NCBI GenBank assembly: GCA_041576975.1
Contig: JBFGJY010000003.1
Coordinates: 17,743-81,742, forward strand
Length of the DNA: 64,000 bases
Origin: JBFGJY01 sp041576975
Lineage (GTDB): Bacteria; Pseudomonadota; Gammaproteobacteria; UBA4575
Direction: 5' to 3'
A program made the translations under genes and the position numbers. Below the pieces are notes generated by a model. The model was not told the origin of the DNA. It worked only from the letters and a program-made list of their open reading frames with translations, and searched no databases. Position 1 is the first letter of the stretch. The number at the start of each line of letters is the position of its first letter. Shown one piece after another: positions 52,566-64,000 of the stretch.

Positions 52566-53775
52566 TGCTTCGTTTATGAGTATTGGTATAACGTTCCGCG
52601 ATCAAGCTAATGAGTTTGCGCGCGATTTTAGTTTTTTTATCACGCTCAAGTGAGCAATGTCCACCTGCCCAATACACTTCTAGCGCGTTTTCTTCACTAT
52701 TAAAACCAAGTTGCGGGTCCGCAACGTTATTGCCAGCGATCATGTCTAGACGCTTATGATCCAATTTTTGTAGAGCATATTTTTCAAGCTCTCGCGTTTC
52801 GGCAGCAAATCCAATTACAAAAGGTTTGTTTTTAAGCCTTGTGATTTCTGACACTATATCTGGATTACGCGCTAAAGATAGAGATAAATCTGCATGTAAT
52901 TTTTTTATTTTCTCTGGTTGTTTGGTAACAGGACGATAATCCGCTACCGCTGCACAACTGATAAAAATTTGTTGGATGTCGATCTCTTGTTTAACCGCGG
53001 TTAACATCTCTTGTGCAGTTGACACATTAATGCACTTAATTCCTTCTGGTGTTTCCAGTACAACAGGCCCAGAAATTAACTGCACATTGGCACCTGCATC
53101 TCGAGCGGCTTCGGCAATCGCAAAACCCATACGTCCAGAACTATGATTGCTTATATAGCGCACCGGATCGATGGGTTCATGCGTTGGGCCAGCAGTGACT
53201 AAAACGTTAAGACCTGTGAGTTCACCGGTCTTAAACAGATTAGTAAGCGATAGCAATAACTGGTGAGACTCAAACATTCGCCCTTCACCTACTTCTCCAC
53301 AGGCTTGTTTGCCGGCAGCTGGTCCAAATATCAGCAAACCACGTTTTTTTAATAACTCACAGTTATCTTGTGTGGCGGCATTGGACCACATGGCTTGATT
53401 CATGGCAGGGGCCAAAGCAATCGGCGCCTTCGTTGCCAGACAAATAGTGCTAAGCAAATCATCGGCGTCACCATGAGTAAGTTTGGCAATCGTATTGGCA
53501 CTTGCCGGTGCGATTAAAACTGCATCAGCCCAACGAGCGAGAGCGATATGGTCCATGCCATTCCTGGCTTCAGCAGAGTCAAACTCATCACTTGCTACCG
53601 GTTGGCCTGATAAGGCCTGAAACGTCAGCGGGGTGATGAACTCTGTAGCGGCACGTGTCATTACCACACGCACCCTAGAACCGGCTTGCATTAACTCACG
53701 TACGAGCTCAGCGCTCTTATAGGCCGCTATACCGCCGGTTACACCCAACAGAATGTTTTTATTGGCTAGTGACAT
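52516..53775 (-). CDS. coaBC: bifunctional phosphopantothenoylcysteine decarboxylase/synthase
   Basis: 419 residues. CoaC half (about 1-190): [20 protein letters not shown], catalytic [20 protein letters not shown] and [10 protein letters not shown]. CoaB half: [20 protein letters not shown] and a [17 protein letters not shown] motif. Two steps of coenzyme A synthesis. Confidence 0.97.
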   Translation of the reverse strand: MSLANKNILLGVTGGIAAYKSAELVRELMQAGSRVRVVMTRAATEFITPLTFQALSGQPVASDEFDSAEARNGMDHIALARWADAVLIAPASANTIAKLTHGDADDLLSTICLATKAPIALAPAMNQAMWSNAATQDNCELLKKRGLLIFGPAAGKQACGEVGEGRMFESHQLLLSLTNLFKTGELTGLNVLVTAGPTHEPIDPVRYISNHSSGRMGFAIAEAARDAGANVQLISGPVVLETPEGIKCINVSTAQEMLTAVKQEIDIQQIFISCAAVADYRPVTKQPEKIKKLHADLSLSLARNPDIVSEITRLKNKPFVIGFAAETRELEKYALQKLDHKRLDMIAGNNVADPQLGFNSEENALEVYWAGGHCSLERDKKTKIARKLISLIAERYTNTHKRSNVTILKNAKDRSKNPR

Positions 53776-53901
53776 AGTTTTAAGTCTATCAAATTAAGGT
53801 CTGATAGTGGTTTAATTTCAATCACGGTTTACCAACAATATTTAGCCATTGGTCTTTCATGCTTGGCATTACTGCAGCAATCAAAGAAATTGGGGAATTA
53901 C

Positions 53902-54573
53902 ATGGCAATATCTGACTGGCCAGTCTTGGAGCGGCCTCGCGAAAGATTATTGGAATACGGAGCAGAGGTCTTGTCTGATGCAGAGTTATTAGCAATATTT
54001 TTACACACGGGGGTAAAAGGAAAATCAGCTGTCGATTTAGCACGCGAACTGTTGCATGAGTTTGGTGGGTTACGACAACTAATGCGTGCTGATTTAACCA
54101 CATTTTGCCAGGCCAAGGGGTTAGGTGAGGCCAAATATGTTCAATTACAAGCGTGTCTTGAAATGACACGCAGATTTTTACGCGAGTCTCTAGAGCGTGA
54201 AGGACCACTTACCAATCCTGGTGATGCTAAGCAATTTTTATTAATGCGCATGCGTGATTACACCAAAGAGATTTTTGCCTGTTTGTTTTTGGATACCAAG
54301 AATCGCGTTATTCAATTTGAAGAATTGTTTGTAGGTACTTTGCATACTGCAGAAGTATATCCACGTGAAGTGGTTAAACAGGCATTGAAACATAATGCAC
54401 GTGCAATCATTCTTGCACATAATCATCCCTCAGGAGATGCTCAACCAAGTCAAACCGATATTGAGCTTACACATACTTTGCGCGATGCTTTGGCGCTAAT
54501 GGATATTAAAGTTTTAGATCATTTAGTTGTAGGGGATACTGTGCAGTCCCTTGCAGAGTTAGGCTATCTTTAA
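53902..54573 (+). CDS. radC: RadC-family JAMM protein
   Basis: 223 residues from ATG 53902, with GGGGAA upstream; an earlier in-frame start lacks one. N-terminal helix-hairpin-helix part ([19 protein letters not shown]), then the MPN/JAMM domain with [16 protein letters not shown]. Despite the name, no repair role is firmly established. Divergent from coaBC. The rpmB-rpmG pair that often follows radC is absent here. Confidence 0.95.
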   Translation: MAISDWPVLERPRERLLEYGAEVLSDAELLAIFLHTGVKGKSAVDLARELLHEFGGLRQLMRADLTTFCQAKGLGEAKYVQLQACLEMTRRFLRESLEREGPLTNPGDAKQFLLMRMRDYTKEIFACLFLDTKNRVIQFEELFVGTLHTAEVYPREVVKQALKHNARAIILAHNHPSGDAQPSQTDIELTHTLRDALALMDIKVLDHLVVGDTVQSLAELGYL

Positions 54574-54798
54574 TCTAAAAACTTTTTTTCAAAATAATAA
54601 ATAATGCGCTTGCCGGGTTTTTTCTACAAAACTTATATTTAATACTTCTTGCATAGTAAGTCAGAATTTGTCCCTGCAAAACCCGCATACAGTACTTCCT
54701 GTACGTAAAACTAAGGCGCAGATATTCAGAAGTATAGATTTTTACAATATTAAATCTACAACGCCGTATCAGTGTGCTAGATACTTTTTGAGAAATAA

Positions 54799-54829
54799 AT
54801 AACCAGACAATTCATCATTGTCTGGTTAT
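54799..54829 (-). terminator. mscL terminator
   Basis: ATAACCAGACAA (54799-54810) and TTGTCTGGTTAT (54818-54829): perfect 12-bp arms, 7-base loop, followed on the minus strand by TTATTTCTC; 23 bases after mscL. Confidence 0.7.
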
Positions 54830-54852
54830 CAAAATAGCTTAAACGTGTTTAT

Positions 54853-55263
54853 TTACTTTTTAAGACTGTCGCGAATCTCGCGCAACAACACGACATCTTC
54901 CGGTGGTGCTGCAGGCGCCTTTTCTTGTTTTTTCTTCATATTATTTATCGCTTTGATAATTAAAAATATAACAAAAGCGATAATTAAAAAGTTTATGATG
55001 GCTTGTATGAAGGCACCATAACCAAACACTGCAGCTCCTGCTTCTTTAGCTGCAGCAAGTGAGGAAAAGTCGCCCTCGCCTAAATTAATAAATAGATTCG
55101 AAAAATCGATTCCACCTGTAAACAGACTGATAATTGGCATCAAAATGTCATTGACTAGTGAGCCTACAACCGCTGATACAGCGGCACCGATAATGATACC
55201 GGTGGCCATATCCATCATATTTCCCTTGAGGGCAAATTCCTTAAATTCAGTGATCATGCCCAT
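54853..55263 (-). CDS. mscL: large-conductance mechanosensitive channel
   Basis: 136 residues from ATG 55263, with AGGAGG 6 bases upstream. [20 protein letters not shown] with the [20 protein letters not shown] pore helix matches MscL; a second helix and charged C-terminal bundle follow. Releases solutes on hypo-osmotic shock. Confidence 0.97.
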   Translation of the reverse strand: MGMITEFKEFALKGNMMDMATGIIIGAAVSAVVGSLVNDILMPIISLFTGGIDFSNLFINLGEGDFSSLAAAKEAGAAVFGYGAFIQAIINFLIIAFVIFLIIKAINNMKKKQEKAPAAPPEDVVLLREIRDSLKK

Positions 55264-55348
55264 AGTTATCCTCCTACGATTATTGTCGTTATTAATGTCG
55301 CGAGGCACTGTAATAAGACAATGCGGCAATTGCAAGTAAAGACAAGTA

Positions 55349-56521
55349 CTAACTATTTTGTTGAAAATTCATGTAATTTGATTTTGTAACTTCTACAAGT
55401 GCCTCAACCAATTGGTCAACATGATCTTCAGTGTGAGTAGCTGAGAAAGTGATGCGTAGACGCGCTTTATTGTGTGGAACTGTAGGCGGGCGAATTGCCA
55501 AAACCATTATTCCTTTGTTAAGTAACTCTTCACTTACTTGTATTGCAGTAGCGGCTGAGCCGAGAATGATTGGTTGTATGGGTGTGACGGAAGATGAAAT
55601 TGGCAGGCCCATTTGATTTGCATAGTCTCGAAATCGTTTTACCAAGGCTTGTAATTTTTCTCTTCGCCAAGATTCCTCATGTACCAATTGCAAACTCATA
55701 CGCGTAGCTTCTGCAATAGATGGGGGTACTGCCGTGGTATAAATATAAGTCCGTGCACGTTGTATACACCACTCAATAATTTCTTGTTTCGCTGCAACAA
55801 AGGCTCCAAATGTGCCAAAGGCCTTACCCAAAGTGCCAACTAAAATAGTCTCAGTAGTTAACTGATCTTCTGTGCATCCTTTGCCATGTTTCCCTAGTAC
55901 ACCAATACCATGTGCATCATCAATGATTAATCTAGCCGCATGCTTCTTGGCAAGGGTTTGTAATTGATCAACTTGTGAGATTGTTCCATCCATACTAAAT
56001 ACACCATCCGATAGAATTAATTTTTCTTTATTTTTATTTGTGTTTAATTTTTTATGTAGTTCCTCAGTATTTAAATGCCTGTAGCGCTTAAGTTGCGAGT
56101 GCGTGATGAGACCTGCATCTATCAGCGAAGCATGGTTTAAGCGATCTTCATAAATAGTAGTATCGCGATTCGCTAACGAGCTAACGACCCCAAGATTGGC
56201 CATATAGCCGGTTGAGAAAAGTAAAGTTTTTTCACAGCCAATAAATTTGGCTAATTCTTCTTCTAAAGCATGGTGACATTGATGATGTCCCGTGATCAGA
56301 TGTGATGCACCAGTACCGACACCATATTTATTTGCAGCTTTAACAAAACTCTCAATGATTTTTGGGTGATTGGCAAGCCCAAGATAGTCATTGCTACAAA
56401 ATGACAAAACTTTTTGTCCATTGATAGTAGGTTCTATTTGTTGGGCAGCAGAACTGATATTGCGAGTGCGATAAAGATGTTTTTGCCGTAGCTTATCTAG
56501 CGCAGCTGCTAGATTATTCAT
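55349..56521 (-). CDS. bioF: 8-amino-7-oxononanoate synthase
   Basis: 390 residues. PLP enzyme with the lysine in [11 protein letters not shown], cofactor residues in [15 protein letters not shown], and [11 protein letters not shown] near the start. Condenses pimeloyl thioester with alanine in biotin synthesis. Follows bioB on the same strand, 20 bases apart. Confidence 0.95.
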   Translation of the reverse strand: MNNLAAALDKLRQKHLYRTRNISSAAQQIEPTINGQKVLSFCSNDYLGLANHPKIIESFVKAANKYGVGTGASHLITGHHQCHHALEEELAKFIGCEKTLLFSTGYMANLGVVSSLANRDTTIYEDRLNHASLIDAGLITHSQLKRYRHLNTEELHKKLNTNKNKEKLILSDGVFSMDGTISQVDQLQTLAKKHAARLIIDDAHGIGVLGKHGKGCTEDQLTTETILVGTLGKAFGTFGAFVAAKQEIIEWCIQRARTYIYTTAVPPSIAEATRMSLQLVHEESWRREKLQALVKRFRDYANQMGLPISSSVTPIQPIILGSAATAIQVSEELLNKGIMVLAIRPPTVPHNKARLRITFSATHTEDHVDQLVEALVEVTKSNYMNFQQNS

Positions 56522-56541
56522 GATGATTTATAAGTGAAATC

Positions 56542-57525
56542 TTAAAGTAAGGTTGCAGTTTGGTTTGATTCGAATTGATATGCTTCAATACCTAGTCGGC
56601 TGAATAATACTTTATCTTTATGCGTTGGGGGATTTTTTGCGGTTAATAGTGTATCTCCATAGAAGATTGAATTTGCGCCTGCGAAAAAACACAGCGCTTG
56701 TGTCTGATCATTCATCGCATCGCGACCAGCTGATAGACGTACAAAAGCCATTGGCATCAAGACGCGAGCAACCGCTATCGTGCGAATAAATTCAAAAGGA
56801 TCCAATTCCTCCACTCCATGCAGCGGTGTGCCTTTAATTTGCACCAGCATATTGATGGGTACAGATTCTGGATGCTGTGGTAAACATGCGAGTTGTTGCA
56901 ACAAGCCAGCACGATCCTTGCGTGATTCACCCATGCCTAATATTCCACCACAACAAACTTTGATGTCTGCGGCACGTACATGCTCTAAAGTATCCAGTCG
57001 ATTTTGGTAAGTGCGGGTCGTTATCACACTGCCATAAAATTCTGGAGAGGTGTCAAGATTATGATTGTAATAGTCGAGACCGGCGATTTTTAATCGTTGT
57101 GCCTGTGTTTGTGTAAGCATGCCTAACGTTACACAAGTTTCAAGCCCAATTCTTTTAACCGTCTTGATCATTTCTATTACATGACTTAAATGCTTGTCCG
57201 AAGGATTACGCCATGCTGCGCCCATACAAAATCTGGATGCACCACTTTCTTTTGCGGCTAACGCATGTTGTTCAACTTCTTCAAGCGACAATAAGCGTTC
57301 GGGCTCAATATCAGTATCATAGTGCCCACTTTGTGGACAGTAGGCGCAGTCTTCTGAGCACGAACCGGTTTTAATAGAAAGCAGCGTGCTAACCTGCACT
57401 TTATTTGGGCTGTGATGTGAGCGAAAGATAGAGTGGGCATGAAAAAGAAGATCATTAAATGGCAATTCATACAGCTTCAGAACCTCGTGTTTTTGCCAGT
57501 CATGCCGAATAGGACCAATTTTCAT
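56542..57525 (-). CDS. bioB: biotin synthase
   Basis: 327 residues. Radical-SAM cluster motif [14 protein letters not shown]; later cluster ligands in GMGESRKDR and the FLSAGRD-type segment ([12 protein letters not shown]). Inserts sulfur into dethiobiotin. Other bio genes are not in the window. Confidence 0.97.
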   Translation of the reverse strand: MKIGPIRHDWQKHEVLKLYELPFNDLLFHAHSIFRSHHSPNKVQVSTLLSIKTGSCSEDCAYCPQSGHYDTDIEPERLLSLEEVEQHALAAKESGASRFCMGAAWRNPSDKHLSHVIEMIKTVKRIGLETCVTLGMLTQTQAQRLKIAGLDYYNHNLDTSPEFYGSVITTRTYQNRLDTLEHVRAADIKVCCGGILGMGESRKDRAGLLQQLACLPQHPESVPINMLVQIKGTPLHGVEELDPFEFIRTIAVARVLMPMAFVRLSAGRDAMNDQTQALCFFAGANSIFYGDTLLTAKNPPTHKDKVLFSRLGIEAYQFESNQTATLL

Positions 57526-57621
57526 AGTATTAAAATAAAGAATTATTCAAGTGAGCCACATCTATGTCTGTACAAGTCTAGCCTTTTGCAGTCGACTGTC
57601 AACTTAAGCAGCAATTTCTAA

Positions 57622-58338
57622 ATGCGAAACACCAATAAGATTATTGAAAATGTAAGCACTTTTTTATATCCAAATGTATGTTTACACTGCAATGATAAAG
57701 GTCAAGATGGGCTCGATCTCTGTCGTCGCTGCTATCAAAATTTGCCATGGATGACTCATGCGTGCGCACGTTGCGCCATGCCACTGCCTACAAATAGCCC
57801 ATCATATTGTGGTTTCTGCATTAATCGCAATTTATATTTTGACCAAACCTTTGCGCCATTTTTATTTGACCAGTTTGTGCGAGAAGCAGTTTATCAATTT
57901 AAGTTTAACCACAGGTTAAACTATGGAAAATTATTAGCACAACTATTGGCACGTTATATACAAAATCAAAATTTAGCAAAACCAGATGTATTAATTCCTG
58001 TACCCTTACACCGCAAGCGCTTACGTGAACGCGGTTTCAATCAAGCATTAGAAATTGTACGTATTCTAAATAAACAGATTAACAGCACTATCAGTGTAAA
58101 AGATATTCGTCGTGTACGAGAAACTCATGCACAGATGAAATTGCCTGCAAAACATCGCCATGCGAATGTGAAAGATGCATTCAAGTTACGAACATCAAAT
58201 TCATCTTTTGCAGGACAACATGTTACCGTTGTTGATGACGTGATGACGACAGGCAACACTGTGAATGAGGTCGCGAAGTGTATTAAAAATGCGGGCGCCG
58301 AAAGAATCGATGTCTGGTGTATTGCACGTGTGGCTTAA
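57622..58338 (+). CDS. comF: ComF family phosphoribosyltransferase-like protein
   Basis: 238 residues. N-terminal zinc-ribbon cysteines (VCLHCNDKG; LCRRCYQNLPW; CARCAMPL; YCGFC), then a PRTase fold with VPLHRKRLRERGFNQA and VVDDVMTTGNTVNE. ComF/GntX proteins act in DNA uptake or related processes. Divergent from bioB and overlapping ubiA by 4 bases at the 3' end. Confidence 0.9.
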   Translation: MRNTNKIIENVSTFLYPNVCLHCNDKGQDGLDLCRRCYQNLPWMTHACARCAMPLPTNSPSYCGFCINRNLYFDQTFAPFLFDQFVREAVYQFKFNHRLNYGKLLAQLLARYIQNQNLAKPDVLIPVPLHRKRLRERGFNQALEIVRILNKQINSTISVKDIRRVRETHAQMKLPAKHRHANVKDAFKLRTSNSSFAGQHVTVVDDVMTTGNTVNEVAKCIKNAGAERIDVWCIARVA

Positions 58339-59237
58339 TTACCACTGTTAATCAAATAATGTGCAAGTATTCCTATAAAAATCATGAGACCAAAATATTG
58401 ATTATTTAAAAAGGCATAGAAGCAGCGATTGGCAAATCGGTGTCTAATGAGTATTTGCTGATATATAAAAAAACCAATACCCAAACATACTGCCGCATAG
58501 TAAACCCAGCTCATTTGTGTGTTTACACCGATTAAAATTAGACAGGCAATTACTAACACCTGCATTATCCCGATTGCAAATTTATCTAGAGGTCCAAATA
58601 AGATAGCCGTTGACTTAACCCCAATCTTTAAATCATCTTCACGATCCGCCATGGCATACATGGTGTCATAAGCTGTCGTCCAGAGCACGGCGCAAGTAAA
58701 AATCAACCAAGCTATAGGAGGAGGATAATCATTATTTACTGCAGTGAATGCCATAGGAACAGACCATGCAAATGCAACACCCAAATGTACTTGTGGTAAA
58801 AAATGTAAACGCTTCATAAAGGGATAGCTTGCTGCGAGTAAGGCACCACCCATAGCGAAATACAAAGTTAGCCGATTTAAAAACAATAGTACTAACAAAA
58901 AAGCAATAATCAACAACACTGCAAAAACACCTAACGCTTCGTTCGGTTGAATGGCGCCACTCGCGACAGGACGTAGTCGAGTACGTGCAACAAATGGATC
59001 AATCTTGTGATCTGCATAATCGTTGATTGCGCAACCTGCAGCGCGCATTAAAATCACCCCAACAACAAAAACCACCAATAGCCTAATGCTGGGCACGCCA
59101 TTTGCGGCAATAAATAAGGCCCATAAGGCTGGCCATAGCAAGAGAAAGAACCCTACGGGCTTGTCTAGACGAATCAACTTGGCATATAAGGCTAGTCGAC
59201 TTACATCAACTTGTGAGGATTTAGGAACGCGAATCAT
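58335..59237 (-). CDS. ubiA: 4-hydroxybenzoate polyprenyltransferase
   Basis: 300 residues with 8-9 membrane helices. Aspartate motifs INDYADHKIDPFVARTRLRP and YAMADREDDLKIG. Makes the ubiquinone precursor. The usual chorismate lyase ubiC is not adjacent. Starts within the aroE stop (ATGA overlap). Confidence 0.95.
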   Translation of the reverse strand: MIRVPKSSQVDVSRLALYAKLIRLDKPVGFFLLLWPALWALFIAANGVPSIRLLVVFVVGVILMRAAGCAINDYADHKIDPFVARTRLRPVASGAIQPNEALGVFAVLLIIAFLLVLLFLNRLTLYFAMGGALLAASYPFMKRLHFLPQVHLGVAFAWSVPMAFTAVNNDYPPPIAWLIFTCAVLWTTAYDTMYAMADREDDLKIGVKSTAILFGPLDKFAIGIMQVLVIACLILIGVNTQMSWVYYAAVCLGIGFFIYQQILIRHRFANRCFYAFLNNQYFGLMIFIGILAHYLINSGN

Positions 59238-60085
59238 GCGGTAGTTTGTGGACGAAAATAGTGATACGCCATAACCGTATCAGGACGTATGCCTCGCCAC
59301 AAATAAAATGATTCGGCCGCTTGTTCAAGCAACATACCAAATCCATCAACAACATTTGTAGCTCCACAATTCTTTGCCCACTGCATAAATGGTGTAGTAG
59401 CATCATTGTATAAAAGATCATAACAGCAAGTTTGTAATCCAATAATTTCTGCCGGCAACTCAAGCTCATCGCTTTGTAGGGCTGCAGAAGTAGCATGTAG
59501 GATTAGGTCATAATGTTTAGCTGGGATTTGATTCAGACTACAGCTTTGCACTTTGCCAACAGTTTGAAAATGTTTGGCAATTGCTTCTGCTTTACTAAGC
59601 GTGCGATTAGCGATCATTAGTTCCGCAGGATTCTCATTGAGTAAGGGTTCAACAATTCCTTGTGTTGCGCCACCGGCTCCAATGATTAATATTTTTTTAT
59701 TTAACAGTTGCAGGCGTAAGGTTTTTTTTAAATCACGTAGTAAACCTATGCCATCCGTATTTGCACCAAGGTAGCCCCCCGTATTTTGGAGAACGATCGT
59801 GTTTACTGCACCAGCTTTTTTTGCATAGTCCGTTAATTGATTTACAAATTGATAGGCGTCCATTTTAAAGGGTAGAGTTACATTTAAACCTTTACCGCCG
59901 GAATTAAAAAACTCTGAAGCAGCTTGTCTAAAATCATTCTTTTCAGCTAATATTTTTTCATAACTAATATTTTCACCGGTTTGATCGGCAAATAACTGAT
60001 GAATTTCTGGAGATTTGCTGTGCGCAATAGGGTTGCCTATTACTGCATAACGGTCTGGCTTATTCTTCTCAATTTGCTGTTGCAT
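59234..60085 (-). CDS. aroE: shikimate dehydrogenase
   Basis: 283 residues. Substrate site VIGNPIAHSKSPEIHQLF and LNVTLPFKMDAY, NADP motif IGAGGATQGIVEPL and NRTLSKAEAI. Reduces dehydroshikimate in aromatic synthesis; its product chorismate feeds ubiA through UbiC. Confidence 0.96.
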   Translation of the reverse strand: MQQQIEKNKPDRYAVIGNPIAHSKSPEIHQLFADQTGENISYEKILAEKNDFRQAASEFFNSGGKGLNVTLPFKMDAYQFVNQLTDYAKKAGAVNTIVLQNTGGYLGANTDGIGLLRDLKKTLRLQLLNKKILIIGAGGATQGIVEPLLNENPAELMIANRTLSKAEAIAKHFQTVGKVQSCSLNQIPAKHYDLILHATSAALQSDELELPAEIIGLQTCCYDLLYNDATTPFMQWAKNCGATNVVDGFGMLLEQAAESFYLWRGIRPDTVMAYHYFRPQTTA

Positions 60086-60201
60086 CGATTTATGCGTAAA
60101 AAATTATTTGTTAACTAAATTTTATAGGAAATGAAGCACCTCAAAGATAAAAAAATATTGAAACTTTGATTACAGATTAATCATGTTTTGAATAACAGAA
60201 C

Positions 60202-61589
<1,388 letters not shown>

Positions 61590-62978
61590 CTAAAACTGTA
61601 CTGACGAATCTGTTTTGGGTAATGCCTCGCTAGGACTAACATCGCTATCTACCCATTTGTTCATTAATTTTGCCGCAACAATATCTCCAGCCACATTAAT
61701 CGATGTGCGACACATATCCAAAATACGATCAACGCCTAAAATAAGCGCAATGCCTTCGGTCGGTATTCCAACCGTATCAAGTATTGTGGCAAGTATTACG
61801 ATTCCAACACCTGGTGTTGCAGGAGAGCCAATGGATGCGCCCACCGACATTGTGACAATTAAGAGTATGCCGCTTAAAGAAATATCTACACCGTAAACCT
61901 GCGCTAGAAATATTGTTGCAACGGCTTGATAAAGTGCTGTTCCATTCATATTAACGGTCGCACCTAGCGGGATAACAAATTGAGAAATAGATTGCCTAAT
62001 ACCTAACTTTTCTTCGGCTGTTTTAATCGATAATGGCATGACGGCCGCTGAACTTGATGTTGAAAACGCTAGTAGTAATAGTTCACGTGTAGCCTTAAGA
62101 AATTGAATCGGAGCTTGTCGTGTGAATATAAAAACTATAATTAAGTAAAATAAGAGCAACAAAAGTAGCGCAAATATAACTGTCACAACATAATGCGACA
62201 TTCCAATAAGTGCGTTTATTCCTACCTGGCTCGTAAGTCGCGCCATCAATCCAAATACAGCGACGGGTGCTAGCCACATCGCCCACCGTACTATAGTCAT
62301 ACATACTTGTTGTAGAGAGCCTAGTAACTCCAACAATGGTTTAGATTGTGTCGGTGAAATTGCCACAAGTGCAATGCCAAATATCAACGCAAAAATTACA
62401 ATCTGAAGCATTTGACCTTCAACCATTGAACCTAATGGATTTCCTGGCAATAATTCGATGAGAACCTGAGGTAATTCATCCACACTTGGTGGAGAAGCTG
62501 TTTCTATTGATTCGATCTTTTGTTCTGGCATTGAGCCGGCAGCTTTTAAATCTATTGCAAGCGTTTTTCCTGTCAACGATATGAGTGCTACACCAATACC
62601 GATTAGTGCAGCAATAGCAGTGGTTATTACAAAATAAATACTGACTATAATTCCTAGTCTTTTTAGTTGATTAACATTTTCACTTGAAGCTAAACCTAGA
62701 ATGATGGATGCAAATACTAGTGGAATCACTATCATTTGAATGGTTGCTAAAAATAACTGCCCAGGTAAGGCCAACCAATTGCCGATGAGAATACTTAGAT
62801 CTGGATGCACAATACCAACCGTAGGCCCGACAATGATACCTACTGTTAGTCCCAATACCATGCCAATTAAGACTTTAAGCCATAACTGTTTTTCAACTAG
62901 CGAAAATAACTGAGTGCTTAATCGCTTGAGAGGTTTTGGATGTATTTGTTCTACATTTTTTAAGCGATCTATAATCAT
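61590..62978 (-). CDS. dicarboxylate/amino acid:cation symporter (DAACS family)
   Basis: 462 residues with about 8 membrane segments and hairpins. Signature segments FSTSSSAAVMPLS (serine-rich hairpin), PLGATVNMNGTALYQA, GSPATPGVGIV and DRILDMCRTSINVAGD are typical of GltP/GltT/DctA transporters. A periplasmic-side insert of about 40 residues (AIDLKAAGSMPEQKIE) is hydrophilic. Substrate, glutamate, aspartate or C4 acid, cannot be decided. Stands alone. Confidence 0.92.
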   Translation of the reverse strand: MIIDRLKNVEQIHPKPLKRLSTQLFSLVEKQLWLKVLIGMVLGLTVGIIVGPTVGIVHPDLSILIGNWLALPGQLFLATIQMIVIPLVFASIILGLASSENVNQLKRLGIIVSIYFVITTAIAALIGIGVALISLTGKTLAIDLKAAGSMPEQKIESIETASPPSVDELPQVLIELLPGNPLGSMVEGQMLQIVIFALIFGIALVAISPTQSKPLLELLGSLQQVCMTIVRWAMWLAPVAVFGLMARLTSQVGINALIGMSHYVVTVIFALLLLLLFYLIIVFIFTRQAPIQFLKATRELLLLAFSTSSSAAVMPLSIKTAEEKLGIRQSISQFVIPLGATVNMNGTALYQAVATIFLAQVYGVDISLSGILLIVTMSVGASIGSPATPGVGIVILATILDTVGIPTEGIALILGVDRILDMCRTSINVAGDIVAAKLMNKWVDSDVSPSEALPKTDSSVQF

Positions 62979-63602
62979 ATTGAAGATGATTTGATAATGT
63001 ACTTAAGCCGTTAGTCACATACTACTTTTTGGGCATCTACTAATTTATTATCAATACAAATTCAGAATAATGCGTTTAAAGAAACAGATGTTGACTTATA
63101 TCAATCGAGAAAAATAAACTATTTTACGGCTTAATGATTTTATTTAGATGTGAAAATTTAATTTTAAAAATATCGGTAACACACAATATGAAGTAGCGAT
63201 TAGTGTGTCATATCACTGACAACGAGTATACGATTATGTATATCCTTTAAAACTACGTTCGATCTTGAAATGTTTCTAAGCTTTTAACTACTTTTTGTAG
63301 ATTTCTAAAATAAGCAAGATTAAATAATGGGTCTTCTTTATATACAAGTGGTACATGTGACTTAGCTATAACAAGACTATCCTCAAAAGCCTCTATAGCT
63401 TAGGGACCCTTTACTACGAACTACCAAGTTACTCAGTTGGCTTTGTTACTAAAAAGAAAGCGGAAGAATATTTATTAAAGGCATTAGAAATTAATTCTAA
63501 AGGTATTGATCCTAACTATTTCAATAGTGAATTTCTTATTAACAGAAAACGTTATGGCGAAGCGCAGATATATATTTTTCTGAGAACAATACACACGTCT
63601 CA
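62979..63602. other. AT-rich spacer with a gene remnant
   Basis: About 620 bases. The right half carries a TPR-protein fragment (63361-63600). The left half holds no recognised gene, repeat or RNA. Confidence 0.5.
63361..63600 (+). pseudogene. TPR-protein fragment
   Basis: Plus-strand frame directly after a TGA, no start codon. It reads SLGTLYYELPSYSVGF, KKKAEEYLLKALEINSKGID, PNYFNSEFLINRKRYGEAQI. This matches the pattern of TPR proteins with GSLYY...GF...KAEEYLxKAL...IDPNYF...YxEA. The frame then degenerates. 5' end and most repeats are missing. Confidence 0.5.
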
Positions 63603-63929
63603 TCAATGTTTATGTTTGCTCTGGTCGATTCGGGTCAAGACAAATACCAGAGTCTCTAGGTTCGACTCCGTAATCTCAAAACCAGCGGTTAGTAGCTCAT
63701 GAAGAGCCTGAGCACAAGGAGTATTTTCACTCACCATTGGAATTGGATTTTGTGTCGCATTGATGTTTGAGGCTAGTACATAAATTTTGTGAGGCTTTCT
63801 GTCTACATCAATCGCACAATGCAAGATAACTACATTGTGTTCCTCACCCTCAACGTGAGCCCCCATACTCACCACTGGATATAAAGACGCCGCAACGGCC
63901 AAGACCATACTCATTAGAATTGTTTTCAT
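63603..63929 (-). CDS. small exported protein, function unknown
   Basis: 108 residues. Signal peptide MKTILMSMVLAVAASLYPVV, probably cut after MGA. Mature part HVEGEEHNVVILHCAIDVD, two cysteines, and FEITESNLETLVFVLTRID; ends KHKH. No family recognised. The two Cys (ILHC and TPC) could form a disulfide. The gene abuts the TPR remnant. Confidence 0.6.
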   Translation of the reverse strand: MKTILMSMVLAVAASLYPVVSMGAHVEGEEHNVVILHCAIDVDRKPHKIYVLASNINATQNPIPMVSENTPCAQALHELLTAGFEITESNLETLVFVLTRIDQSKHKH

Positions 63930-64000
63930 TGTTCACAGCCTCATTTCCAAAGTTAAGAATTCCTTAGATAAAAAAAGATTAACTGAGAAACCGGAAGGCC

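Noticed and set aside
54574..54798. Loose direct repeat around TACTTCyTG and a GTAC-TTCCT-GTAC palindrome
   Set aside because: Units are too diverged and too few to call a repeat.
63655..63680. tRNA T-arm-like GGTTCGACTCC
   Set aside because: The flanking bases do not pair as a T stem, no acceptor or anticodon arm is found, and it lies in a coding sequence.

Overview
The window is a low-GC, densely coded chromosomal segment from a gammaproteobacterium. It contains the replication-origin neighbourhood: rpmH-rnpA-yidD-yidC-mnmE-mnmG-rsmG-parA-parB-atpIBEFHAGDC-glmU-glmS run leftward, and dnaA-dnaN-recF-gyrB run rightward from the rpmH/dnaA spacer near 34.1 kb. The right part carries two further gammaproteobacterial blocks, pyrE / argB-algC-type mutase-dut-coaBC / radC and bioF-bioB / comF / ubiA-aroE / hemB. 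A Mg-type HemB, GlyGly-CTERM processing and DUF4197, DUF4124, DUF2845 and TIGR04211 proteins fit a free-living, probably aquatic gammaproteobacterium. Genus cannot be read from the sequence. No insertion sequence, prophage, CRISPR array, rRNA or tRNA was seen.

Layout. 1-6.8 kb: a compact rightward operon of unrecognised function. It encodes an FHA/TM/PEGA/SUMF1 protein (cut by the left edge), a small exported protein, a MotA/TolQ/ExbB-type channel subunit, an actin/Hsp70-like protein with a C-terminal FHA-like domain, and two membrane-anchored VWA proteins. The anchors of both VWA proteins carry an ExbD/TolR-like FLD motif, so this looks like a proton-channel machine whose periplasmic domains are VWA rather than peptidoglycan-binding; it is the best candidate for an undescribed system. 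7-15 kb: an accessory region with a DUF6174 lipoprotein, a secreted HExxH metalloprotease with a GlyGly-CTERM tail, a TetR regulator divergent from a small exported protein with three operator-like repeats between them, a DUF2845 protein behind a clear cyclic di-GMP-I riboswitch, a thioredoxin-fold protein and a GNAT acetyltransferase. A dispersed palindromic repeat of about 30 bp occurs three times here and once near 61.5 kb.

15-40 kb: cell-wall precursor synthesis (glmS, glmU), the complete F1Fo ATP synthase operon with a well-formed promoter and a Fur-box-like site in its leader, chromosome segregation (parAB, with two parS sites inside recF), tRNA modification (mnmE, mnmG), membrane insertion (yidC, yidD), RNase P protein, ribosomal protein L34, and replication genes. 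40-64 kb: LemA plus a GIDE-domain protein with an EF-hand loop, an SH3 membrane protein, two exonuclease III paralogues (one beside pyrE, the position of crc in Pseudomonas), an orphan ParA ATPase, an L,D-transpeptidase, an AmpG-like permease, nucleotide, arginine, CoA, biotin, ubiquinone, shikimate and haem biosynthesis genes, MscL, a dicarboxylate/amino-acid symporter, and two gene remnants (PCu(A)C-like and TPR-like).
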